Shown: positions 9,016 through 17,459 of the stretch, piece after piece
Layout: every line of letters begins with the position of its first letter
Position numbering within the stretch: position 1 is the first letter of the stretch
Assembly (NCBI RefSeq): GCF_049331405.1
Contig: NZ_CP186274.1
Span: 3,534,001-3,598,000, forward strand
Reading direction: 5' to 3'
DNA from: PoT sp049331405
GTDB taxonomy: Bacteria; Planctomycetota; Planctomycetia; Isosphaerales; Isosphaeraceae
DNA: 64,000 bases
The notes under the pieces: generated by a model
What the model was told of the DNA's origin: nothing
Database searches by the model: none
What the model saw: the letters and a program-made list of their open reading frames with translations, nothing else
Program-made: the position numbers and the translations under genes

Positions 9016-9167
9016 GCGACGTCCTCCATTCCGTCGGGTTCCTCGCTCCGGTACCTCACCCAGGGAGCCGAGCGGCGAGGATAGTACGCATGTTGCCGGA
9101 ATTGGTCAATCGCGGGTTCTCGGCTTTAGCAGGCGACTTCTTGAGCTTTTCTTCGCCCGGCGCGCGA

Positions 9168-9203
9168 CGATGCCACCGGAAGCGTCGGCCTGCGGTGGCA
9201 TCG
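9168..9203 (-). terminator. Stem-loop after the M16 peptidase pair
   Basis: CGATGCCACC (9168-9177) pairs perfectly with GGTGGCATCG (9194-9203), a 10-bp stem with a 16-base loop. It lies 44 bases beyond the minus-strand M16 stop and before the next minus-strand gene. There is no clear T-tract. Confidence 0.5.
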
Positions 9204-9246
9204 CTCGAGAAGCGAGAGGATCAAAGGCGTCTGGCCGCGAGCCCGA

Positions 9247-10797
9247 TCATTTCTCGAAGAGCTCCCCCACGGGCACGACCTTGACGTTGAGGTTATCGAG
9301 CGGGAACGTCTCGATGACCTTGTCTTCGGCGAGGATCGTTTCCGGCGTCCCCTCGGTGTCGTAGACGATCGGGCTCGGCTTGCCCGAGAGCAAGGCCTCC
9401 TTCAGTGCCGCGGCCTCCTGAGCGACTATCGCGACCTTGATCCCGGGCTTGTTCAGGTGGCGACGTACGGCGGCGTTCACTTGCTCGACCGTCAAGGTGG
9501 GGAGCCTGCGGGCCAGCTCCGTCACGAGGTCTTCGCGGTCGTAGAATGAGCCGTCCATCGCGTAGCCGAGCCGACGAGAGAGTGTCTGGACCCAGAGCTT
9601 ACTGTAGTTGAGCAGGAACGACCGGGTCGCCTCGAAGTCCTCGGGGCTCATGCCCTTCTCGACCAGGCGATCCAGTTCCCAGAGGGCACCCCGCAGGGCG
9701 AAGACCGCCTTGTCGCGGGGCACGGGCCTCAGCCAGATCGTGAACGCCTGCTGACGGCGGGGGTTGTTGGGGATCGGGAAGGTGCTCATACCTTCCTGGA
9801 TGAAATCCTCGACATACGAGTAGTCGCCGTAGTTGAGCCCGCGCTTGCCGCGGAGGTCCTGCATCAGCTTACCGTTGAATGTCCGGTGCTCGCCGAGGTA
9901 GGAGTTGGCGACGGCCAGGGCGTAGAAGTCGTCATCCTTGCGCGTGACGTCGATCGGGAAGCCGAGCGAGATCGCCGTGGCATCGGCGGGCTTCTCGACG
10001 ATCGTGACCTCGATCCCCTTCACGGACGCGGGCTTGGGAAGTGCGGGCGCCGTGTAGGTCCCGTTCGGGAGGTTGAGGTCGTTCTCGATCTTGGCGACGA
10101 ATTCGGGCTGGACGCCGCCGGCGACGCCGAGCTGGAGGGTGCCGCGGGTGTAATGGGCACGGTAGAAGGCCTTGACGTCATCGAGCGAGATCGCCTTCAG
10201 GCCCTCGACCGTCCCCTGATCGACGTGGCCGTAGGGATGGTTCTTGTAGAGCTCGAGCTGGAGCGCCCACTTCCCGAGTTCCTCGTCGTTGTTGCCGCGG
10301 AGGCTCTTGGAGAGGTAGTCGATGGCCTCGTTCTTGAGCCGATCGAAGTCGTCCTCGGCGAACCGAGGGGCGGCCAGCATCGACGTGGCCAATTCCTCGT
10401 AGGCCTTGAGGTTGTCGCGGTGGACCTCGCCCGAGAAGACCGTGACTTCCTTGTGGCACGAGCCCGAGAGCGACGAGGCGATCGGGTAGAACTTGCCCAG
10501 GATCTGGTCGTAGGTCAGCGTCTTCGTGCCCCCTTCGGAGATCATCGAGGCCGTAAGGGCGGCCAGCCCTTCCTTGCCCTTCGGATCATCCTGCGAGCCG
10601 ACGCGGAAGAGGAAGCGGACGGCCACCAGCGGCGACGAAGGGGAGGGGAGGAAGAGGGCCGACGGGGGAGCCGCCTGCTTGACCGATTTCGGGGCGACAG
10701 CGCCCGGCTCGGCCGATTGCGCCAGCGATCCCGCGGCCAGGACGATCGAGAGTGCTCCCGCCTGCCAACCCTTCGAGTTTCGTTGTGCGTTCATCAT
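9247..10797 (-). CDS. M16-family peptidase-like protein, zinc motif absent
   Basis: 516 residues with a signal-like start (GWQAGALSIVLAAGSLAQSAEPGA). The fold is that of the insulinase/pitrilysin family M16: an N-terminal core domain (LVAVRFLFRVGSQDDPKGKEGLAAL), the EVTVFSGEVHRDNLKAYEELATSML segment and a second domain ending near ILAEDKVIETFPLDNL. The HxxEH zinc site expected after KEGLA is missing (LAALTASMI), so it cannot bind the metal in the usual way. In this family, active and inactive proteins often pair, as in mitochondrial processing peptidase and PqqF-like pairs. Its start overlaps the stop of the active M16 gene upstream (ATGA, 10794-10797), which supports co-translation and a heterodimer. 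Location: exported, probably periplasmic. Confidence 0.86.
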   Translation of the reverse strand: MMNAQRNSKGWQAGALSIVLAAGSLAQSAEPGAVAPKSVKQAAPPSALFLPSPSSPLVAVRFLFRVGSQDDPKGKEGLAALTASMISEGGTKTLTYDQILGKFYPIASSLSGSCHKEVTVFSGEVHRDNLKAYEELATSMLAAPRFAEDDFDRLKNEAIDYLSKSLRGNNDEELGKWALQLELYKNHPYGHVDQGTVEGLKAISLDDVKAFYRAHYTRGTLQLGVAGGVQPEFVAKIENDLNLPNGTYTAPALPKPASVKGIEVTIVEKPADATAISLGFPIDVTRKDDDFYALAVANSYLGEHRTFNGKLMQDLRGKRGLNYGDYSYVEDFIQEGMSTFPIPNNPRRQQAFTIWLRPVPRDKAVFALRGALWELDRLVEKGMSPEDFEATRSFLLNYSKLWVQTLSRRLGYAMDGSFYDREDLVTELARRLPTLTVEQVNAAVRRHLNKPGIKVAIVAQEAAALKEALLSGKPSPIVYDTEGTPETILAEDKVIETFPLDNLNVKVVPVGELFEK

Positions 10798-12140
10798 TTG
10801 GCCTTCTCCGACTCGAGGGTGATGATCGTCTCGTTCGTGGGGGCGAAGTAGCGAGCCGCAACCCGCTGCAGGTCGGCCGGGGTGAGGTTGTCATACTCGG
10901 CGTACAACTGGTTCATCGAGTCAGGACGCCCAGTGACGCCCAGCGACTGGCTCACGGCGAGGGCCACCGCGTCGGCGCTATCGAGAGACGCGGCGAAGGC
11001 GTAACGCAGGTGGGACTTGATCGAGGCGAGCTGGGCGGCATCGACGGGGGTCTTCGCCGCTTCGATGAAGGCCGACTCGATATCCTTGCGGATCGCCGGG
11101 AGGTCCTTCGTGTCGCGGATCCGGGCGACGACGGTGAAGAGTCCCGGGTCACGCTTGATCTCGGCGTCGGCGGCCAGCAGGACGACGCGCTGTTCTTTCA
11201 AAACGAGCTTCTTGTAGAGGGCGCTTGTCTCGCCGAAGACCGCCTGGCCGAGGGCCCCGAGGGCGGCGATGTCCTTCGTCTGCTCGCTCGCGGAGGGGAT
11301 GTGATAGCCGACGTACAGGATGGGCAGGGTCGGCACCGGCCACTTCAGTTCGCCCGTCCTGGTTTCCTTCTGCTCGGGCTCGACGGGGATCGTCACCGTG
11401 GACTTGCCGCGCTCCCAGGTGCCGTATTCCTTCTGCACCAAGGCCACGAGCTTGGCGTGATCGACGTCGCCGGCGACGACGATGGTGCAGTTCTCGGGTC
11501 GATACCAGCGGTCGAAGAAGGTCTTGCTGTACGCGAACTGATTGGGCATGTCCTTGATGTCGGCCAGGAACCCGATCGTCGTGTGCTTGTACGTGTGCGT
11601 CGTGTACGCCTTGTCCTGCATCAGCTCATTCAGGTTCAGGAACGGCGACGACGCGCTCTTGTTGTACTCGCCCAGCACGGCCCTGGCTTCCTTCTGGAAG
11701 TCGGCCAGTTCGTACTTGAGGTTCCGGAAGCGGTCGGCCTCGACCTCGACGACGACGGGCAGGGCAGACGCGGGGACCGTCATATGATAGCAGGTGATAT
11801 CATCCGACGTGAACGCATTCGCATCCGCGCCGAGCGCCTTGACGGTGCTGTTGTACTTCTCCTGCGGATAGCGGTCGGTTCCCCGGAACATCATGTGTTC
11901 GAAGAAGTGGGCGAATCCGGTGAGCCCCTTCTCGACCTCGTTGCGGGAGCCGGTGCGCACGAGCGTGTAATAGGCGATGATCCCCGGCGAGTCGTAGGGG
12001 ACCGTCAGCACGGTCAGGCCATTCTCGAGCGACGTCTTCTGGATCGTGAACGGGAAGACCGGGTCGGTCGCTCTCGCCTCCGTGCCGGCCAAGGCGACGA
12101 GCAATGCCGCAGTGATGAGGAAGATTCTCGATATCTGCAT
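10794..12140 (-). CDS. M16-family zinc metallopeptidase, catalytic partner
   Basis: 448 residues from ATG 12140 with an excellent AGGAGGAG upstream. The signal peptide is MQISRIFLITAALLVALAGTEARA. The catalytic HxxEH is intact as HFFEH at residues 78-82, followed about 75 residues later by an E-rich helix (FQKEARAVLGEY) that supplies the third zinc ligand. The second half has the usual R/Y-type substrate-handling region near GYHIPS. These enzymes degrade peptides or unfolded proteins in the periplasm. It is the first gene of a two-gene operon with the zinc-less M16 protein, with 4-base overlap. The nearest parallel is the active/inactive pair arrangement of bacterial M16B proteins. Confidence 0.92.
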   Translation of the reverse strand: MQISRIFLITAALLVALAGTEARATDPVFPFTIQKTSLENGLTVLTVPYDSPGIIAYYTLVRTGSRNEVEKGLTGFAHFFEHMMFRGTDRYPQEKYNSTVKALGADANAFTSDDITCYHMTVPASALPVVVEVEADRFRNLKYELADFQKEARAVLGEYNKSASSPFLNLNELMQDKAYTTHTYKHTTIGFLADIKDMPNQFAYSKTFFDRWYRPENCTIVVAGDVDHAKLVALVQKEYGTWERGKSTVTIPVEPEQKETRTGELKWPVPTLPILYVGYHIPSASEQTKDIAALGALGQAVFGETSALYKKLVLKEQRVVLLAADAEIKRDPGLFTVVARIRDTKDLPAIRKDIESAFIEAAKTPVDAAQLASIKSHLRYAFAASLDSADAVALAVSQSLGVTGRPDSMNQLYAEYDNLTPADLQRVAARYFAPTNETIITLESEKAK

Positions 12141-12219
12141 CCAACTCCTCCTAGATATGAGCCTGCAAAGAGGGGGCGCCGCCCTGTGGTCGGGTCGCTC
12201 GGTGAAGAGGACTGTAAAC

Positions 12220-12236
12220 CGCCCCTTCGCGGGGCG
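12220..12236 (-). terminator. Short GC-rich stem-loop
   Basis: CGCCCC (12220-12225) and GGGGCG (12231-12236) form a 6-bp stem around TTCGC. On the minus strand it is followed by GGTTTAC, a poor T-tract. It lies 139 bases after the stop of the membrane protein gene, so the assignment is weak. Confidence 0.25.
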
Positions 12237-12374
12237 TCAATCGTGTTGCGGGGCGGCTCTCGAGGCCGGGCGAATGCCCGATAGATTGGGCGGCGCGAAC
12301 CGACATCGCGCGGTGACTCTGCGTTATTCCAACGATTTCGACGAGATCGATGGCCCGGAGAGTGGGCCCAGGTT

Positions 12375-13280
12375 TCAGGACGGGAGCTTGCCTTCGTTGA
12401 GATACCACATGCGGTCGGGACCCCGGACGAAGCTCGCTTCGACGCTGACGGTCGCCACGTTCCGCAGCGTCCCCTTGGAATCGTCGCCGGTCAGGACCTT
12501 CACCTTGTATGACCCGTCCACGTCCGTCAGCCCCGCGCTCTTCTCGGCCCGGAAATCCTCGACGACGAAGCGAAGGGAATTGAATCGCTTCGCCTGATTG
12601 CCGTTGAGTATGGCGAGCCGGGCTTTCCAGTAATCGCGGAAGTCGTCGAACGAGCAGAAATTCCCCTCGATCCGCCCCGTCTCGCTCAGCAGCAACCACA
12701 TGCGTTTGTAGTGGGGGGACAGGTGCGACAGGGCCGAATAAAAGTCCTGCGCCGCCTGCTCAGGGGTCATCCGGATCGGGCGTTCCAGGGTAACCAGGAT
12801 CGGATAGCTCAGGACGCCCGCCAGGACCACGCCCGCCAGGAAGAGGTAGAAGGCGAAGGCATAGGCGCCCATCGAGGCGAGCACATACGCCCCGACGACG
12901 GCCCCCAGCAGGACGACCCCGACCCTGACCAGATCCGAGCCCCACTCGGCGCCCCGGGTCCAGACCTGATCGACGACCGCCGGCGCTCGGCTCGATTTCG
13001 ATTTGGCCTTCGCCTCGGGGCGAGCCTTGCTCGTGTCGGCCGATGACGATGATGGCCCCGTCTCGGGGATCGGAGGCGGAATCGGGATCGATGGCTTCCT
13101 GGGCTCGACCTCGACCGGATCGCTCAGGTCGAGGTCGTAGCCGTCCGACGCATCCGGGGCACTTTCTTGCGAGGTCTTGGGCGTTTCCTTCGGCGGTGAG
13201 GGCGCCGATTCGAACAGCCAGCCAGCGTCCGCCACGTCGGGCTGGTCCTTATCGGACGATTCCGGCGTTTCCCCCATCAT
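12375..13280 (-). CDS. Membrane protein with disordered N-terminus and NTF2-like tail
   Basis: 301 residues, starting at tandem ATGs (13280, 13277) with GAGGAGG upstream. Residues 1-105 are acidic and Pro/Ser-rich (for example EVEPRKPSIPIPPPIPETGP), so probably disordered. Two hydrophobic helices follow at about 115-165 (RVGVVLLGAVVGAYVLASMG and YAFAFYLFLAGVVLAGVLSYPI). The C-terminal 130 residues begin TPEQAAQDFYSALSHLSPHYKRMWLLL and end in beta strands (VATVSVEASFVRGPDRMWYLNEGKLP), which resembles an NTF2/SnoaL-like or DUF4878-type domain. Function unknown. The FG-GAP gene lies 69 bases upstream on the same strand. Confidence 0.6.
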   Translation of the reverse strand: MMGETPESSDKDQPDVADAGWLFESAPSPPKETPKTSQESAPDASDGYDLDLSDPVEVEPRKPSIPIPPPIPETGPSSSSADTSKARPEAKAKSKSSRAPAVVDQVWTRGAEWGSDLVRVGVVLLGAVVGAYVLASMGAYAFAFYLFLAGVVLAGVLSYPILVTLERPIRMTPEQAAQDFYSALSHLSPHYKRMWLLLSETGRIEGNFCSFDDFRDYWKARLAILNGNQAKRFNSLRFVVEDFRAEKSAGLTDVDGSYKVKVLTGDDSKGTLRNVATVSVEASFVRGPDRMWYLNEGKLPS

Positions 13281-13349
13281 CAGACGGACCTCCTCGGCGA
13301 ATCACGGATCAGGAACGACTGGCTTTCGGATGCGGGCCCTCGCTCGTCC

Positions 13350-15362
13350 TTACCAGGTGAGTTCCTCGCGAGGATAGACGAGCAACTCCCCCTGGTCGGA
13401 GCCGACGAGGAGGTCGAGCGTCCCGTCGCCGCGGGCGTTGACCCCCATCGGCGAGCACCCCTGGGAGCCGACGATCAGCGGTTTCCCGTCCTGATGGCGG
13501 ATCGGCCTCGGGATCAGGCGCCCGTGCCCGAGGTTTTCCAGGAGCAAGACCGTCGGCAGGTCGTCGACCCGCATGAGGGGCTCGCCCGTCAGGGCCGGGA
13601 TCACGTGCCGGTTGCCTCGAGGGAGACCGACCAGCAAATCCAGTTCCTCCTTACCCGTCCAGCGCCCCGCCCAGAGGGAACAGAGGCCCGCGAGTCCGAA
13701 GGCCCCGTCGAGCCGGATATAGCGGCCGAGCCGATCGACGAGGGGCGTCGGTTCGCCCACTTCGTAGCTATCCACGCGGGGGTAGACGCAGAGGTGCCCC
13801 TGGAGGTCGAGCGCGATGAGGTCGATCGTGCCGTCGCCGCTCCAGTCGGCGGTCGCGGGCCTGACCCGGGGCGGGAGGATCAGCGGCCCCCCCCGGAGCC
13901 GGATGCGGCTGGGGCTCCCGAACCTCGGCGAGTTCGCGGCGCCGTCGTTCCTGAGGTAGCAGATCTCGCCGCTGGCCCCGCCGATGATCAGATCCAACCG
14001 GCCGTTATCCGACCAGTCGACCAGGGTCGGGCAGGCATAGCCGAGCCGATGGGCGATCGGGCCTTCGAGCATGCCGTCTGGGCCAGGCTCGATCCGGAAT
14101 GGGATGCCACCGGCTTCCAACTCGACGGGAGCCTTATAGCGGTGCTCGGAGCCTTCGCCCGCGTCTTCGACCAGGAAGAGCCGACCGGCCGCGTCCCCGT
14201 AGATCAGGTCGAGGTCGCCGTCGTCGTCGAGGTCGGCGGCCGTCACCACGGCATGTCCGCCGAAGTTCAAGGGGCCCGCGGCCTGCTCGATGGGGACGGG
14301 CGCCTTGGCATCTTTCCGGGTCGCCCCGGCATGGACGGCGAAGACGCGTCCATCGGTGCGGCCGAAGAGCAACTCGGGTCGGCCGTCGCCGTCGAGGTCC
14401 GATGACGTGACCGTCGTGCGATCCTCGGGGAGGAGCAGGGCACCATGTCCCGACTGGAGCGTCCTGGGTTCCATCAGGACCGGGGGGCGCTGGCCGCCGA
14501 AGTTGCGGTAGATCCGGACGTCGCCTCGGTTATCGGAGAGGAGGAACTCGACGCTCCCGCCGCCGCCCCAGGAGATGGTCATCGCGGCGGGGTGTAGGCC
14601 CATGTCGAGCGGGCCGGCATCGCCATGAATCTCCGGCTGGAGCTCGAAGGCCGGCTCGCCGGGACGGCCCAGGTTGCGGAGCCAGAGGATCCGGCCGCTC
14701 GGGGCCTTGCCTCGCCAGGAGCCGTTGTGGTCATAGCCCGGGTGGCCCCCCTTCTGGTTAAAGCCGACCTGTTGCGACTCGGGCAATCGATCGGAGTCGG
14801 GCCAGTATTCGGCCAGGTCGTCGACGCCCACGAGGAGGTCGGTGAGGCCGTCGCCGTCCCAGTCGAGGGCCACGATCTGGACGACGTGGGCCGAGGGCAT
14901 CCCGAGGTCGGCGGGGATCCCCAGACTCTTCGGCTCGGCCCAGCGGGGCTCGCCGCCGTCGCCGAGGTTCCGGACGAGCACGAGCCCATCGTCATCGATG
15001 GCCACGAGGTCGAAGCGGCTCGCCCCGCCGTTGGGCAGGGGGTTCACGCAGCGCAGGCCGGCGAGGGCCTCGACGACCGTGCCGGCGTCGTAGCGAAGTC
15101 CCGCTTCGCCGTGGCTGATCCGCTTGTAGATCCGGGCGGTCCGGCCTTTCTCACCGCCGCCCGAGGTGACGAGCAGGTCGACCGCACCGTTCCCGGACCA
15201 GTTCACGGCGACGGGTTCAGCATCCCACCCTTGACCGATCGGAGTCGCGGCCACCGAGGCATCCCAGGAGAATCGAGGGGCCTTGGCCTGGCTCGCCGGG
15301 CTCGTCTCCGGCTCGCCTTGCCCATCCTCATTCGTGCTCGATTCATAGTCGACCGATGCCAT
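13350..15362 (-). CDS. FG-GAP/VCBS-repeat beta-propeller protein
   Basis: 670 residues from ATG 15362, chosen for the GGAGG eight bases upstream; a start at 15401 would add 13 residues. At least six blades carry the calcium-binding DxDxDGxxDL pattern, for example DWDGDGLTDLLVG, DLDGDGRPELLFG, DLDDDGDLDLIYGD, DWSDNGRLDLIIGG, DWSGDGTIDLIALD and DARGDGTLDLLVGSD. This is the integrin-alpha/VCBS propeller type usually found in secreted or surface proteins. No signal peptide or transmembrane helix is visible in the first 60 residues (MASVDYESSTNEDGQGEPE), so it may be cytoplasmic or exported by a leaderless route. Neighbours give no clear clue to function. Confidence 0.82.
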   Translation of the reverse strand: MASVDYESSTNEDGQGEPETSPASQAKAPRFSWDASVAATPIGQGWDAEPVAVNWSGNGAVDLLVTSGGGEKGRTARIYKRISHGEAGLRYDAGTVVEALAGLRCVNPLPNGGASRFDLVAIDDDGLVLVRNLGDGGEPRWAEPKSLGIPADLGMPSAHVVQIVALDWDGDGLTDLLVGVDDLAEYWPDSDRLPESQQVGFNQKGGHPGYDHNGSWRGKAPSGRILWLRNLGRPGEPAFELQPEIHGDAGPLDMGLHPAAMTISWGGGGSVEFLLSDNRGDVRIYRNFGGQRPPVLMEPRTLQSGHGALLLPEDRTTVTSSDLDGDGRPELLFGRTDGRVFAVHAGATRKDAKAPVPIEQAAGPLNFGGHAVVTAADLDDDGDLDLIYGDAAGRLFLVEDAGEGSEHRYKAPVELEAGGIPFRIEPGPDGMLEGPIAHRLGYACPTLVDWSDNGRLDLIIGGASGEICYLRNDGAANSPRFGSPSRIRLRGGPLILPPRVRPATADWSGDGTIDLIALDLQGHLCVYPRVDSYEVGEPTPLVDRLGRYIRLDGAFGLAGLCSLWAGRWTGKEELDLLVGLPRGNRHVIPALTGEPLMRVDDLPTVLLLENLGHGRLIPRPIRHQDGKPLIVGSQGCSPMGVNARGDGTLDLLVGSDQGELLVYPREELTW

Positions 15363-15500
15363 TACCGTTCCTCCGACCTTCGAAGTTCGATCCTCGCCCA
15401 CGGATCGGGACCGGGCATTGTAGCCGGTTGACGACCCGGAAGCGCGATCTTGGCCATAAAATCCGCCTCCAGGCCGAAGCGAGGAGTGGGTTCAAAGTTG

Positions 15501-16259
15501 TTAGCTTAGCCAGCCGCCGTTGACTTCCAGGACGTGCCCGTTGACGTAACTCGCCAGCGGGGAGCACAGGAAGAGGACGGCCTGCGCCACCTCTTCGGGC
15601 CGGCCGAAGCGCTGACACGAGATGCTCTTGAGCATTCCACCGCGGACGGGATCGGGGAGAGAGGCGGTCATGGCCGTCTCGATCACCCCCGGCGCGATGG
15701 CATTCACCCTGATCTTGCGACGGCCGCACTCCCGGCTCAAGACCTGGGTCAACGCATGCACACCCGCTTTCGCCGCCGCGTAGTTGGATTGACCGTGAAA
15801 GCCGGCCCGGGCCGAGAGGCTCCCCAGGTTCACGATGCAGCCGCCGTCCCGGAGCGCCTCGAGACCGAACTTGCAGCCCAGGAAGACGCCCGAGAGATTC
15901 ACGTCGATCACCGCCTGCCACTCGTCCACGGTCATCTTGGCGATCGAGCGGTCGCGGAGGATCCCGGCGTTATTCACCAGGATGTCGAGCCCGCCGAATT
16001 CCTCCGCCACGCCTCGCATCATGGACTCGACCGCAACGGGATCGCTCACGTCGGCGAGTCTCGCGAAGGCACCCTCGCCTCGGGTCGCGTTCAGATCCGA
16101 GGTGATGGCCTCGGCATCGCGCAGGGTCGCCTCGGTTGGGGCATTCAGGATGACGCGGGCGCCCGCTTGGTGGAGCGTCCGCGCTATGGCCGCACCGATC
16201 CCCTGGGACGCACCCGTGACGAGCGCGGTCTGGCCTGACAGGTCGATGACGAAGCTCAT
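15501..16259 (-). CDS. Short-chain dehydrogenase/reductase, FabG-like
   Basis: 252 residues from ATG 16259; an upstream start at 16316 would add 19 residues that do not fit the family. Classical SDR motifs are complete: TGASQGIG (15-22), NNAG (96-99), the catalytic tetrad N121, S147, Y160, K164 (NLGSLSARAG, SNYAAAKAG) and the VNAIAPGVIET segment. It most resembles FabG/3-oxoacyl-ACP reductase and related sugar or alcohol dehydrogenases. There are no fatty acid genes next to it, so substrate and role are open. NADP preference cannot be told safely. The KaiC-like gene lies 78 bases upstream on the same strand. Confidence 0.88.
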   Translation of the reverse strand: MSFVIDLSGQTALVTGASQGIGAAIARTLHQAGARVILNAPTEATLRDAEAITSDLNATRGEGAFARLADVSDPVAVESMMRGVAEEFGGLDILVNNAGILRDRSIAKMTVDEWQAVIDVNLSGVFLGCKFGLEALRDGGCIVNLGSLSARAGFHGQSNYAAAKAGVHALTQVLSRECGRRKIRVNAIAPGVIETAMTASLPDPVRGGMLKSISCQRFGRPEEVAQAVLFLCSPLASYVNGHVLEVNGGWLS

Positions 16260-16337
16260 GATGCCACTCGCGGGAGCTTCATGGTGAAAATGCAAGTCCG
16301 GTCCGGCGCACGACATACTTACGGACTGCGCTCAAAC

Positions 16338-17210
16338 TCAATCGAACACAATGCCTTGATCGGTCAGGCGATAGGGCTTGATCTCGTCGCCGCAGGCGCT
16401 TCCGCGGTGCTTGGCCACATAAAGGGCGCGACCGAGGCGGCCGGCGTCGCGAGTCCTCCCCATCAGGATAATTGTATTGGCGTTGGAAAAGATGTCCCCC
16501 TCGCCGATCGGCTCGGCCATCAGGTCGTCGAGCAGAATGTGTGGCGTCGTATAGAGATAGAGACAACCCACGGTCTTCTGCACATAAGGGTGAGCCTCGA
16601 CCTGGGGAATGTTGGCGCGGAACTGCTCGCGGAAGAGTTCGCGGGCCACCCAGTCGTCATCCTTGCGGAGGACCTGCTGATAGAGGTACTCGAAGAACTC
16701 GAACTGGATCGAGTCCGCGAACCGCTCGGTCGGCTCGATGCCGTCGACGACGACCCGGCGCGTCCCGCGGACGAAGTGCTCGTAGAAGAAGCACACCGAC
16801 TTGCGGAGCACCCTCGCCATGTCCGACTTCCAGGCATGCCAGTCGTCGGGGTCGAGGTCCCTGCGGGTGACTCGCCGCCCGGATCGGGTGAATGGGTGGA
16901 AGTAGTCGCCGATCTGCCGGCCGAAATCCCAGACGGCGTCGAGGTCGACTTGCTCCTCGGCGGAGTAGTCGGTGAGGTCCCAACCGAATTGCGAACTCGC
17001 GTATCCGGAGTGGTTCTGTGCGTCCCCTCGGCTCGTGAGGTCGCAGACGATGCCCCGTTTGCCGTCGGCGCTCAGGCCGCGGTTGGCCCACTTGAGCCCG
17101 AGCTGCGTCTTGCCCGCGCCCGTCGCGCCCGCCAGGACCGTCAATGACCCAGGAAGCAGGCCTCCCCCAAGTAACTCGTCGAGTTCCGCGATACCAAACT
17201 CTTGCCGCAT
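16338..17210 (-). CDS. KaiC/RadA-like single-domain ATPase with altered catalytic residues
   Basis: 290 residues. The start FGIAELDELLGGGLLPGSLTVL and Walker A GATGAGKT (28-35) are typical of KaiC/RAD55-type RecA ATPases. Walker B is RRVVVDG (151-157), the sensor-like strand is LYLYTTPH (217-224), and the end GRALYVAKHRGS (260-271) matches the KaiC trans-acting K-x-R segment. The two catalytic glutamates expected on the strand after Walker A (EE in KaiC) are replaced by TSRGD (residues 59-63), so hydrolysis may be slow or use another base. Residues 165-212 form an extra helical stretch. There is no kinase or circadian partner nearby. It is divergent from a DUF1549 gene, with palindromes in the shared intergenic region. 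Function unknown. Confidence 0.75.
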   Translation of the reverse strand: MRQEFGIAELDELLGGGLLPGSLTVLAGATGAGKTQLGLKWANRGLSADGKRGIVCDLTSRGDAQNHSGYASSQFGWDLTDYSAEEQVDLDAVWDFGRQIGDYFHPFTRSGRRVTRRDLDPDDWHAWKSDMARVLRKSVCFFYEHFVRGTRRVVVDGIEPTERFADSIQFEFFEYLYQQVLRKDDDWVARELFREQFRANIPQVEAHPYVQKTVGCLYLYTTPHILLDDLMAEPIGEGDIFSNANTIILMGRTRDAGRLGRALYVAKHRGSACGDEIKPYRLTDQGIVFD

Positions 17211-17305
17211 CGTAATTCTCTGGCTCCCGAGCCACTTCTGGGAAATGACGGCCGATAGGACGACCGCACAATCCTCTCATTCTTGGGTAGGTTTACCACA
17301 AACGG

Positions 17306-17324
17306 CAAGGGTCGATCACCCTTG
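17306..17324. promoter_or_regulatory. Inverted repeat, candidate operator
   Basis: CAAGGGT (17306-17312), CGATC, ACCCTTG (17318-17324): a 19-base inverted repeat with perfect 7-bp arms in the region between divergent genes. Symmetry with a 5-base centre is typical of a dimeric regulator site. It could also fold as a hairpin. Confidence 0.35.
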
Positions 17325-17337
17325 GCGAGGCTGAGGC

Positions 17338-17349
17338 TTGATATATCAA
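17338..17349. promoter_or_regulatory. AT-rich perfect palindrome, candidate operator
   Basis: TTGATATATCAA is a perfect 12-base palindrome 14 bases past the previous inverted repeat. It stands out against the high-GC background and lies upstream of both the KaiC-like gene (minus) and the DUF1549 gene (plus). Confidence 0.4.
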
Positions 17350-17459
17350 AGGATGCCCGAACGGCCCGAATCCCTTCCAGCTTGCACTCGGGACGCCTCA
17401 CCGGCAAAATATTCAACAAGAGAAAAACAACCATTCGTGGGGGAGGCGAAGCTGAGCTC

